Below are positions 1 through 5,415 of a stretch of 6,158 bases of DNA, in pieces (position 1 is the first letter of the stretch; each line of letters begins with the position of its first letter). The DNA is taken from NCBI GenBank assembly GCA_022842255.1, contig JALHPW010000325.1, forward strand, positions 1 through 6,158, written 5' to 3'. Below the pieces are notes generated by a model, which worked only from the letters and a program-made list of their open reading frames with translations, was not told where the DNA came from and made no database searches. The position numbers were made by a program, and so were the translations under genes. This DNA is from Saprospiraceae bacterium (lineage in GTDB: Bacteria; Bacteroidota; Bacteroidia; Chitinophagales; Saprospiraceae).

Positions 1-1404
1 ACAGGCCTCAAATACAGCGTCCCAATCCAGCGGATAGCCTTCGCGACTGAGCAACAGCCTTCCGGTCGGGTGACCCAGGATCGTGGTGCTGGGATGTTCG
101 ATGGCACGCACAACGCGCTCTGTAGCTTTTTCAATATTCATCCGCAGGTTGGAGTGCACCGAGGCTATGACAAAGTCAAATTGTTCCAACAGCGCATCCT
201 CGTAATCCAGCGAACCATCGTTCAGGATATCGCTTTCTATGCCTTTAAAGATTCGGAAAGGCGCGAGTTCAACGTTCAACTTATCAATCTCTTCCATCTG
301 TGCCAACACGCGGTCAGGTTTGAGTCCGTTGGCATAAAAAGCCGACTGACTGTGGTCGGTAATCCCAATATAAGCGTATCCTAGCGAGCGGGTGTATTCG
401 CACATTTCCCGCAGGGAATGCAATCCGTCACTATAAGTCGTGTGTACGTGTAAAATGCCCTTTAAGTCTTGATCCTGAATGAGTTGTGTGGCCGGAACAA
501 TCGGGCTGACTGCTGGGGCTTCCCGCAATTCGGGCACGACGAAAGACAATTTTGCTTTTTCAAAAACGGCTGTTTCGCTGGACAGGTTTTTGAAATCCAC
601 TCCAGGGTTTGTCTGAACAAAATTTTCCAAAAACGTCCCCGAGCCAGTGTGTTTGAACAGTTTTGAACCCCATTCGGCGGGCAAACACTGGTGTAACAAC
701 ACGGCGCTGCCTTCCGTCCTCCGGAGCAGGATTTTGCCATCTGCGCGTGGTTCAACTTCAAAATCCGAACCCTCAAAAATGGGTGGTAAATCACCGTCAT
801 GGGCAATCAAAACTTCCACCGTTTCCACGACCGGACAGCATCTACGCACCTCGCCAACGGGTTCTAGCTGTACACCGGGCAATTTCGTGCTCAAATAATC
901 GCAGACCGCCTTGGCTTCGGCAAGGGCAGAATCCAGGTGTAGTTTGCCCCGACTTCTGAAGTAATATTCGAGTTTGTGTTTGAGGTCTTCCTGGGTTTTT
1001 AAGCCAAAACCCTTGTACTCCACAAGTCGGTTTTCATTGCAGGCGTACCAGAGTTCACCAGGGTTTTCGATGCCCATCTCTTGCCATACCTGCCGCACTT
1101 TTTTGGGACCGAAACCGCCGATTTCCAGCAATTCCCGGACGCCAGTGGGGGTTTGGGCGCGGTATTTTTCGAGCGTGGCCATTTGCCCCGACTCCAATAG
1201 TTCACGGATTTTGCTGGCTATGGCCTGTCCAACGCCTTTGATATTTTTGAGCTCGGCCTCACTCAATTCAGCCAATGGCGAATCCAGTTTGCGCAAGGTG
1301 AGGTAGGCGCTGGCGTAGGAACGAATGCGGAAAGGATCCTCCTCGTGGAGTTCCATGAGGTTGGCGAGTTCGTCGAATGCTAGGGCTATTTGTTTGTTGG
1401 TCAT
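1..1404 (-). CDS. polX: PolX-family protein with C-terminal PHP nuclease domain, polymerase site degenerate; partial (C-terminus beyond left edge)
   Basis: I translated this from the ATG at 1404; the frame stays open to base 1, giving 468 residues without a stop. Bacterial PolX proteins are usually about 570 residues, so roughly 100 are missing. Order: an N-terminal 8-kDa-like domain with helix-hairpin-helix motifs around 55-70 (IKGVG) and 95-110 (IGGFG), a third similar loop at 130-134 (YKGFG), a Pol beta-like palm at about 165-260, then a PHP domain from about 314. PHP metal motifs are intact: HVH 319-321, D326, TDH 349-351, GIES 388-391 with E390, SVH 415-417, GHPTGR 444-449. In the palm the GS-RR motif reads GEVRR (184-188). 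The DxD pair is replaced by T195 and E197, and the third Asp (usual VDLR) by L236. Family knowledge: PolX acts in gap filling and base excision repair, with PHP giving Mn-dependent 3'-5' exonuclease and AP-site processing. Inference: this copy keeps the nuclease and has lost polymerisation. It starts 18 nt after the M20D hydrolase stop, so the two are probably cotranscribed. Confidence 0.93.
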   Translation of the reverse strand, partial: MTNKQIALAFDELANLMELHEEDPFRIRSYASAYLTLRKLDSPLAELSEAELKNIKGVGQAIASKIRELLESGQMATLEKYRAQTPTGVRELLEIGGFGPKKVRQVWQEMGIENPGELWYACNENRLVEYKGFGLKTQEDLKHKLEYYFRSRGKLHLDSALAEAKAVCDYLSTKLPGVQLEPVGEVRRCCPVVETVEVLIAHDGDLPPIFEGSDFEVEPRADGKILLRRTEGSAVLLHQCLPAEWGSKLFKHTGSGTFLENFVQTNPGVDFKNLSSETAVFEKAKLSFVVPELREAPAVSPIVPATQLIQDQDLKGILHVHTTYSDGLHSLREMCEYTRSLGYAYIGITDHSQSAFYANGLKPDRVLAQMEEIDKLNVELAPFRIFKGIESDILNDGSLDYEDALLEQFDFVIASVHSNLRMNIEKATERVVRAIEHPSTTILGHPTGRLLLSREGYPLDWDAVFEAC

Positions 1405-1422
1405 CGGATAATGGTCTTTTAT

Positions 1423-2718
1423 TTACTGCTTCGCAAAATAATCCAACACCAAATAACAAAACGTCTTTACGCCCAATTTCATCCCGCTTTCATCCACATA
1501 AAAATCGGGGGTATGGTGCGAAGGTGCTTTTTTCTCATCGCCACCTTTGGGCATTCCGCCCAGGAAAAAGTAAAAACACGGAATTTTTTGGGCAAAAAAG
1601 CCAAAATCCTCGGCCCCGGTTCGAGGCTTGTTTTCTGAAACATTGGCCGCCCCGGCGGCAGCTTGCAGGGACGGCAAAGCCCAGGCCGTGAGCGCGGGGT
1701 CGTTGTAGGTGACCGGTGTTTTATTGTCGATTCGCACCTCTGCGTTCGCACCAGCGCTTTCGGCGATTTTGGTGACGGTCAGTTCTATTTTTTGATGGAT
1801 TTGGCGTTGCATGGCCGTATCGAGGGTACGGATGGTGCCCACCATTTCGGCGAGTTCGGGAATGATGTTGGCCCGTACGCCACTGGTGATTTTACCTACG
1901 GTAATCACCGCCGGGAACTCGGTAAGGTCCACTTGGCGGCTTACAATCGTTTGCAAGCCCTGGATAATTTCAGCGCTCACCACAATGGGGTCGATGCCAC
2001 TCCATGGGGCTGAACCGTGCGCTTGTTTGCCATGAACGGTGATGTAAAACCAGTCGGAAGCAGCCATCGTCCCGCCCGGACGGTACTTGATTTTGCCCAC
2101 TTCGGTCTGCGAATTGATGTGCAAACCAAACATGACCTCCATTTTGGTATCGGTGAGCAAGCCTTCTTTGATCATGAGCGGGGCGCCCCCTTCTTCGTCG
2201 CCGGGAGGGCCTTCTTCAGCGGGTTGAAACACAAAAACAACGGTGCCTGCGAGTTGGGCTTTCATCTTGGAAAGGATTTCAGCAACCCCCATCATGATGG
2301 CTACGTGCATATCGTGGCCACAGGCATGCATGACCCCGACCTGCTCCCCATTGTATTCGGCCTGGACGGTGGATTTAAAGGGCAAATCCACACGCTCCGA
2401 AACAGGCAGCGCATCCATATCTGCACGAAGCCCTATGACTGGGCCCGGTTTTCCACCTTTTAAAATGCCTACCACCCCGGTTTTGGCGATGCCCGTGCGG
2501 ACTTCCATGCCCAATGACCGCAGGTGCGATGCCACTTTTTCGGCTGTTTTAAACTCGCGGTTGCTCAATTCCGGGTGCTGGTGAAAATCGCGTCGCCAGG
2601 CAATGACTTTGGATTCGACCACATCGGTCATTTGGTCTACCTGACGTTTCAGGACGTCTTGTGCATGTACGGGCACCCAAAACAACAGGCTAAGGCAAAG
2701 CATGTAAATTCGTTTCAT
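1423..2718 (-). CDS. Secreted M20D-family amidohydrolase (N-acyl amino acid / hippurate hydrolase-like)
   Basis: A 431-residue protein, the usual family length plus a signal peptide. The N-terminus (1-19, ending VHA before Q20) is a typical Sec signal, so it should act in the periplasm or outside the cell. M20D motifs are all present: RADMDALP 98-105, HACGHD 131-136 (metal-binding C133 and H135), QPAEEG 165-170 with the catalytic/metal glutamates E168/E169, GLH 198-200 (H200), and a C-terminal HHTPDF with H401 as likely last metal ligand. The dimerisation/lid domain lies at about 215-330. A short acidic insertion (PPGDEE, 171-176) follows the EE pair; I recall this in secreted homologues. Family members cleave N-acyl amino acids, hippurate or auxin conjugates using two divalent metals; the exact substrate cannot be read from sequence. 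polX follows after 18 nt. Upstream lie a weak promoter-like TACATTCG and the word-repeat hairpin. The ATG at 2718 is the right start because the signal peptide begins there. Confidence 0.93.
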   Translation of the reverse strand: MKRIYMLCLSLLFWVPVHAQDVLKRQVDQMTDVVESKVIAWRRDFHQHPELSNREFKTAEKVASHLRSLGMEVRTGIAKTGVVGILKGGKPGPVIGLRADMDALPVSERVDLPFKSTVQAEYNGEQVGVMHACGHDMHVAIMMGVAEILSKMKAQLAGTVVFVFQPAEEGPPGDEEGGAPLMIKEGLLTDTKMEVMFGLHINSQTEVGKIKYRPGGTMAASDWFYITVHGKQAHGSAPWSGIDPIVVSAEIIQGLQTIVSRQVDLTEFPAVITVGKITSGVRANIIPELAEMVGTIRTLDTAMQRQIHQKIELTVTKIAESAGANAEVRIDNKTPVTYNDPALTAWALPSLQAAAGAANVSENKPRTGAEDFGFFAQKIPCFYFFLGGMPKGGDEKKAPSHHTPDFYVDESGMKLGVKTFCYLVLDYFAKQ

Positions 2719-2736
2719 ACCAGATTTGTTTGGGTG

Positions 2737-2744
2737 CGAATGTA
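2737..2744 (-). promoter_or_regulatory. Weak Bacteroidota -7-like element upstream of the amidohydrolase
   Basis: On the minus strand this reads TACATTCG, matching the Bacteroidota -7 consensus TAnnTTTG at five of six fixed positions and lying 18 nt before the ATG. I see no convincing TTTG at the -33 position, so this is tentative. Confidence 0.35.
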
Positions 2745-2750
2745 GGGATT

Positions 2751-2923
2751 ATTGGTCATTGGGGTTGTTTCGTTATTGGTCGTCATTGGGTCATTTCGTC
2801 ATTGGGGGGCATTGGGTTATTTCGTCATTGGGGTCATTTAACGTCATTGGTCATTGAGACAATTGCCCCAATGACCAATGACGTTAAATGACCCCAATGA
2901 CGACCAATGACGATAAATAACGA
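2751..2923. repeat. Intergenic word array built from GTCATTGG / CCAATGAC (array A)
   Basis: Almost the whole gap between the ABC ATPase stop and the amidohydrolase promoter is made of variants of one 8-9 bp word. On the plus strand from about 2751 to 2856 the word is in the CGTCATTGG orientation (at least six copies, partly arranged as a larger CGTCATTGGG(G)TCATTT unit). From 2869 to 2923 it appears as its reverse complement CCAATGACG (at least four copies, the last degenerate). The switch of orientation creates the perfect inverted repeat listed separately. No reading frame through it looks like protein. Function is unknown; slippage-prone tandem growth plus inversion would explain its form. 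Confidence 0.9.
2822..2903. repeat. Perfect 35-bp inverted repeat with 12-nt loop inside array A
   Basis: Left arm 2822-2856 and right arm 2869-2903 are exact reverse complements over 35 bp; the loop is 2857-2868. The RNA from either strand would fold into a very stable hairpin, and the DNA could extrude a cruciform. It lies just past the ABC ATPase stop codon (minus strand) and could end or protect that transcript, but no T-tract follows the stem in either direction, so it is not a standard intrinsic terminator. Confidence 0.93.
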
Positions 2924-3640
2924 CTAAACCGGCATAGGCACATTGGCCATGCTGACAATATTTTCGTTGGGCAGGTCACTTTCGATCAACCCGTCGCGCA
3001 TACGGACGATTCGGTGGGCGTGCATGGCGATGTCGTGTTCGTGCGTCACGAGGATGACGGTATTGCCGGCTTTATGGATTTGCTCGAAGAGCCCCATGAT
3101 TTCGTAACTGGTTTTGGTATCCAGGTTACCGGTGGGTTCGTCGGCGAGGATGATGGCCGGGTTGTTGACCAAGGCTCGGGCGACCGCTACGCGTTGGCGC
3201 TGTCCACCAGAGAGTTCGTTTGGTTTGTGCATGATACGGTCGCCGAGGCCCACAGATTCGAGGGTTTTTCGGGCCTTTTCGAGGCGGTCCTCCCGGCTCA
3301 CGCCTGCGTACACGAGAGGGAGCGCCACGTTTTCGAGGGCGCTGAGTCGAGGCATCAGGTTGAAAGTCTGGAATACAAAGCCGATTTCCTTGTTACGTAC
3401 CTCGGCCAAATCACCATCGTCCATGGTGCTCACCTCGGTGCCGTTGAGCCAATATTCCCCACGGGTAGGCGAATCGAGGCAGCCCAACAGGTTCATCAAG
3501 GTAGATTTTCCGCTACCCGAAGGACCCATAAGTGCGACGTACTCGTTTTTTTCGATGTTGAGCGTCACGTCTTTGAGGGCTTCCACTTTTTCCTCACCCA
3601 TGATATAGGTCTTGTTGAGGGTTTTAATTGAAATCAGCAT
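2924..3640 (-). CDS. ABC transporter ATP-binding protein, LolD/MacB type
   Basis: With the ATG at 3640 this is 238 residues, the usual size of LolD/MacB/FtsE-like ATPases, and begins MLISIKTLNKTY as the family does. Visible motifs: Walker A GPSGSGKST 39-47, Q-loop Q91 (FVFQTFNLMP), signature LSGGQRQRVA 142-151, Walker B IILADE 162-167 with catalytic E167, D-loop GNLD 170-173, H-switch H199 (LVTHEHD). It would sit on the cytoplasmic side and drive a four-helix MacB/LolCE-type permease in lipoprotein release, export or cell-envelope transport. No permease is encoded in the window: the next gene downstream is a hydrolase, so the partner is elsewhere. The frame stays open upstream to an ATG at 3724, but those 28 extra residues (repeated HI-D/K units) are only the translation of an 18-bp repeat, so I reject that start. 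The tail after about residue 222 is unusual and probably unstructured. Confidence 0.94.
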   Translation of the reverse strand: MLISIKTLNKTYIMGEEKVEALKDVTLNIEKNEYVALMGPSGSGKSTLMNLLGCLDSPTRGEYWLNGTEVSTMDDGDLAEVRNKEIGFVFQTFNLMPRLSALENVALPLVYAGVSREDRLEKARKTLESVGLGDRIMHKPNELSGGQRQRVAVARALVNNPAIILADEPTGNLDTKTSYEIMGLFEQIHKAGNTVILVTHEHDIAMHAHRIVRMRDGLIESDLPNENIVSMANVPMPV

Positions 3641-3646
3641 AATTTT

Positions 3647-3718
3647 AATGTGGTCAATGTGTTGAATGTGGTCAATTGGTTTAATGTGGCCAATGTGTTT
3701 AATGTGGTCAATGTGGGC
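3647..3718. repeat. Four tandem 18-bp repeats directly upstream of the ABC ATPase (array B)
   Basis: Four contiguous units, 3647-3664, 3665-3682, 3683-3700 and 3701-3718, share the plus-strand consensus AATGTGGTCAATGTGTTT. Each is itself two related 9-bp halves, AATGTGGTC and AATGTGTTT, so the basic word is 9 bp repeated eight times. It ends 6 nt before the ATPase start codon, inside what would be its 5' leader. On the minus strand the word reads roughly CATTGACCA, resembling the CAATGACC word of array A. Because 18 is a multiple of 3, the array keeps frame and falsely extends the ORF. Confidence 0.92.
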
Positions 3719-3741
3719 TTTCAACTTGATACTACCAAATA

Positions 3742-3906
3742 CTACTTTTTCTTGCGAAAAATCAATCCCACCAAAAGAGCGCCCAGTGCGACAATGCCTG
3801 CTGCAAACTGTTCGATGATTTGCGGAAAGAAATGTTTCACGACTAGAAATGCTGCAATGAATGCAAGTAGAACAATTCCAATCCAGGATGCTTTTGAGTT
3901 GGCCAT
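3742..3906 (-). CDS. Small two-helix membrane protein, 54 residues, unknown function
   Basis: The minus strand from the ATG at 3906 to the TAG at 3742-3744 encodes 54 residues, read codon by codon. It begins MANSKASWIG, has a hydrophobic helix at about 8-23, a short polar turn with HFFPQ (25-29), a second helix at about 34-50 rich in Ala, Gly, Leu and Val, and ends RKKK. By the positive-inside rule both ends should be cytoplasmic, forming a helical hairpin in the inner membrane. It is on the same strand as the ABC ATPase with a 101-nt gap that holds array B, so cotranscription is possible. I do not recognise the family. The hydrophobic pattern plus a basic end is hard to get by chance and favours a real gene; no clear promoter is visible upstream. 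Confidence 0.6.
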   Translation of the reverse strand: MANSKASWIGIVLLAFIAAFLVVKHFFPQIIEQFAAGIVALGALLVGLIFRKKK

Positions 3907-4170
3907 GTTTCGTTTTTTTATTGAGAAATTAGTGAAGCCCGTGCTTGGCTGAAACCGTTAGGTAGATCAGACAACTTGGTTCTTTAATTTCAAAGGTCGA
4001 AATAAGTACAACATCTTTGGGCATAAAAAAAGCATAGAAGTTTGCCAGCGGTTGCCCGTTCAACGTGTCTTGTTTTCCGTTAAACGGAATGGAATTCGAA
4101 GCGAACGGGGTCAAATTCGCTAAAGCCCCGTTAAAAAATTTCAAGCAGTTTTGTTTTTCATACCAGACGG
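3907..4170. other. Divergent intergenic region with a possible ORF remnant and AACGG-word hairpins
   Basis: This gap separates the minus-strand and plus-strand genes. On the minus strand an open frame runs from a stop near 4189 to a stop at 3929-3931. It has no ATG near its 5' end; the first usable start is a TTG at 4144, giving 71 residues with protein-like composition (FYAFFMPKDVVLISTFEIKE at about 38-57). A separate ATG at 4161 begins a frame that stops after six codons (MKNKTA) and is out of register with it, so a decayed or frameshifted gene is possible but unproven. Two small palindromes share the word AACGG: 4075-4089 (TTCCGTT, one base, AACGGAA) and 4104-4132 (AACGGGG, 15-nt loop, CCCCGTT). 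Neither has a T-tract in a useful position. Confidence 0.35.
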
Positions 4171-4179
4171 CTACATTTG
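4149..4179 (+). promoter_or_regulatory. Bacteroidota-type promoter for the first small membrane protein gene
   Basis: TACATTTG at 4172-4179 matches the -7 consensus TAnnTTTG exactly. A TTTTG at 4149-4153, 18 nt upstream of it, fits the -33 TTTG element. Transcription would start shortly after 4180, leaving a leader of about 40 nt before the ATG at 4225. This is known consensus applied to the sequence; the start site is inferred. Confidence 0.65.
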
Positions 4180-4224
4180 CCCGTAATTATTCTCAACACC
4201 TATAATTTCAACAAAACAAAATCC

Positions 4225-4692
4225 ATGAAGAAAATTTTCACTCTGGTATTTTGCGCGCTGCTCGGCGGCACTCTTTGGGCTTCTTCGCCCAGCTCTACCC
4301 CATCTAACCCATTTCAGGACGACCTCAGCCGTCTGGACAATGAGTTTGCCGGTATGACTGAACTCGAACAGTTGGTAGAAGAAAACAACGCAACCTACTC
4401 CCAACTCGCTTCCGAGAACAATACCCTGCTCAATAATGTGACGAGCGACAACAACATCGCTTCTTCCCTGCTTGGCAGTGTTGCTCCTGATGGTGACCGC
4501 TTGCTCGGCATCCCAGGCTTCTGGTGGGGCTTCTGCCTTGGTATTATTTTGGTGTATGTTGCTGTTGAAGGCGACGCTAAAAAATCCGAAGGCAAAAAAG
4601 CCATCATCGGTTGCGCTATTTGGAGCGTACTGTGGTTGGTATTGTGGTTTGGCCTTCTCGCCAGCGGTGCTTGGTGGGCTAGCGCGGGATAA
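4225..4692 (+). CDS. Small membrane protein of unknown function, first of a tandem paralogous pair
   Basis: Starting at the ATG at 4225 (MKKIFTL), the product has 155 residues. The frame is open to an ATG at 4177, but that overlaps the promoter, and the signal peptide begins at MKK. A Sec signal (1 to about 19, ending LWA) is followed by a polar, Asn/Glu-rich, probably helical segment (32-92, including TELEQLVEENN 45-55). Then come a first membrane helix at about 96-114 opened by LGIPGFWWGFC (94-104), a Lys-rich loop (115-125), the motif KKAIIGCA (124-131), and a second, Trp-rich helix to about 151. Predicted topology: the polar segment faces the periplasm, the Lys loop the cytoplasm. I recall LGIP-F-WGF proteins only as Bacteroidota hypotheticals and know no function. 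It is 58% identical to the next gene over residues 32-104 (42 of 73 by my count). An intrinsic terminator follows. Confidence 0.88.
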   Translation: MKKIFTLVFCALLGGTLWASSPSSTPSNPFQDDLSRLDNEFAGMTELEQLVEENNATYSQLASENNTLLNNVTSDNNIASSLLGSVAPDGDRLLGIPGFWWGFCLGIILVYVAVEGDAKKSEGKKAIIGCAIWSVLWLVLWFGLLASGAWWASAG

Positions 4693-4715
4693 AACCATGC
4701 CTTAAAGTCTTTATA

Positions 4716-4760
4716 AAACCGGGTTGTTCCGCTCCAGCGAGGCAACCCGGTTTCTTTTTT
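4716..4760 (+). terminator. Intrinsic terminator between the two paralogues
   Basis: AAACCGGGTTG (4716-4726) pairs perfectly with CAACCCGGTTT (4743-4753), an 11-bp stem. The 16-nt loop contains a smaller CGCT/AGCG pairing. A run of six T at 4755-4760 follows after one C. This is a classic Rho-independent terminator for the upstream gene, 23 nt past its stop codon, and implies that the second paralogue has its own promoter or depends on read-through. Confidence 0.9.
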
Positions 4761-4794
4761 CAGCACCGTTTTTCGCACACTTAAATACCAACGT

Positions 4795-5274
4795 ATGCAA
4801 AAACTACTTTCCTTACTCACACTTACTTTGGTTTTGCTTCAATTCCCTGAAAGTTCCAAACTTTGGGGAAGTTCAGTGCCGCCTTCAATATTCCACGACG
4901 ACCTTTCCAACTGGGATTGCGAGATGGCTGTCTTAACGGAGCTGGAACAATTGGTGCAGGAGCACAATACTACGCTCACGCAACTCCAGGCTGCAAACCA
5001 CCCGCTCGCTCAGCAAGTGTTGCCCATAGACAACGCCGCTTCTATGCTCTTTGGCAGCAGCGCGCCCGAACACGAACGCCTGCTGGGCATCCCCGGTTTT
5101 TTGTGGGGCTTTTGCTGCTCTGTAGTGGGGATGTTCTTGGTCTATATTGCCCTAGACGACCCAGCATCCAAGAAAAAAGAGGGCCGAAATGCCATTATTG
5201 GCTGCGCCGTTGGCACATGCATCTGGGTTGGTACCTATGTTTGGTTGATGATTTGGCTACAGTTTTATGGGTGA
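4795..5274 (+). CDS. Small membrane protein of unknown function, second of the tandem paralogous pair
   Basis: 159 residues with the same architecture as its upstream neighbour. A hydrophobic signal lies at 1 to about 24. A polar region with TELEQLVQEHN (48-58) follows, then ERLLGIPGFLWGFC (94-107), a first membrane helix to about 119, a Lys-rich loop (KKKEG 126-130), the NAIIGCAV motif (132-139) and a second helix to about 156. Alignment with the first copy is ungapped over 73 residues with 42 identities; the membrane region has a small insertion here (about two residues, near 109-114). The order of motifs and the shared DDLS at the start of the mature part show a tandem duplication followed by divergence. 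I find no good TAnnTTTG element in the short gap after the terminator. Its TGA stop overlaps the first unit of array C. Function unknown; likely inner-membrane with a periplasmic N-terminal part. Confidence 0.88.
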   Translation: MQKLLSLLTLTLVLLQFPESSKLWGSSVPPSIFHDDLSNWDCEMAVLTELEQLVQEHNTTLTQLQAANHPLAQQVLPIDNAASMLFGSSAPEHERLLGIPGFLWGFCCSVVGMFLVYIALDDPASKKKEGRNAIIGCAVGTCIWVGTYVWLMIWLQFYG

Positions 5275-5399
5275 ATTGATGAAGTGATGAAGTGATGAAT
5301 TGATGAAGTGATATAGCCAGTGCTTGGGATTATCACTTCATCACTCTATCCATTCATCACTCCATCACTCTATGACTTCATCACTTCATCACTTCATCC
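5273..5399. repeat. Phased 8-bp inverted word array GAAGTGAT / ATCACTTC (array C)
   Basis: The left half, 5273-5312, is five contiguous 8-bp units of GAA(G/T)TGAT. After a 19-nt spacer (5313-5331) the right half, 5332-5399, is eight contiguous 8-bp units of its reverse complement, ATCACTTC and variants (ATCACTCT, ATCCATTC, ATCACTCC, ATGACTTC), plus a partial ATCC. The phase is never broken in either half. The halves can pair in several registers; 5281-5296 and 5380-5395 are perfect 16-bp complements. It fills the gap between the second small membrane protein gene and the LolA-like gene, starting inside the stop codon of the former and ending 1 nt before the promoter-like element of the latter. 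Confidence 0.93.
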
Positions 5400-5400
5400 G

Positions 5401-5408
5401 TACCTTTG
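5401..5408 (+). promoter_or_regulatory. Bacteroidota -7 element just upstream of the LolA-like gene
   Basis: TACCTTTG matches TAnnTTTG exactly and lies only 7 nt before the ATG at 5416, which predicts a nearly leaderless mRNA. The -33 region falls inside array C and has no clear TTTG. The element supports 5416 over the upstream in-frame ATG at 5320. Confidence 0.6.
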
Positions 5409-5415
5409 CCCCACT

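Noticed and set aside
462..806. 114-codon minus-strand frame inside polX
   Set aside because: Same strand but a different frame from the continuous PolX/PHP translation; cysteine- and proline-rich junk composition.
2017..2463. 148-codon plus-strand frame inside the amidohydrolase
   Set aside because: Antisense to the catalytic region of a clearly intact M20D gene; no recognisable features.
2822..2903. Rho-independent terminator
   Set aside because: The stem is far longer than usual, AT-rich and not followed by a T-tract in either direction.
2751..2923. CRISPR array or MITE
   Set aside because: There are no constant repeats with unique spacers, no target-site duplication and no terminal inverted ends apart from the central stem; it is a simple word array.
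3014..3631. Long open frame of 205 codons on the plus strand
   Set aside because: It is antisense to the ABC ATPase, whose motifs are complete; it shows no domain or signal of its own.
3641..3724. N-terminal extension of the ABC ATPase to the ATG at 3724
   Set aside because: The 28 residues are translated 18-bp repeats (HI-D/K pattern); family members begin at the M encoded at 3640.
4104..4132. Terminator from the AACGGGG/CCCCGTT hairpin
   Set aside because: The plus-strand side is followed by A residues and the minus-strand side by no T-run, so it fits neither direction.
4171..4698. 175-codon minus-strand frame opposite the first small membrane protein
   Set aside because: Antisense shadow of a gene that has a promoter, a signal peptide and a paralogue on the plus strand.
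5320..5415. N-terminal extension of the LolA-like protein to the ATG at 5320
   Set aside because: It is translated array C, and it would bury the signal peptide that begins at 5416.
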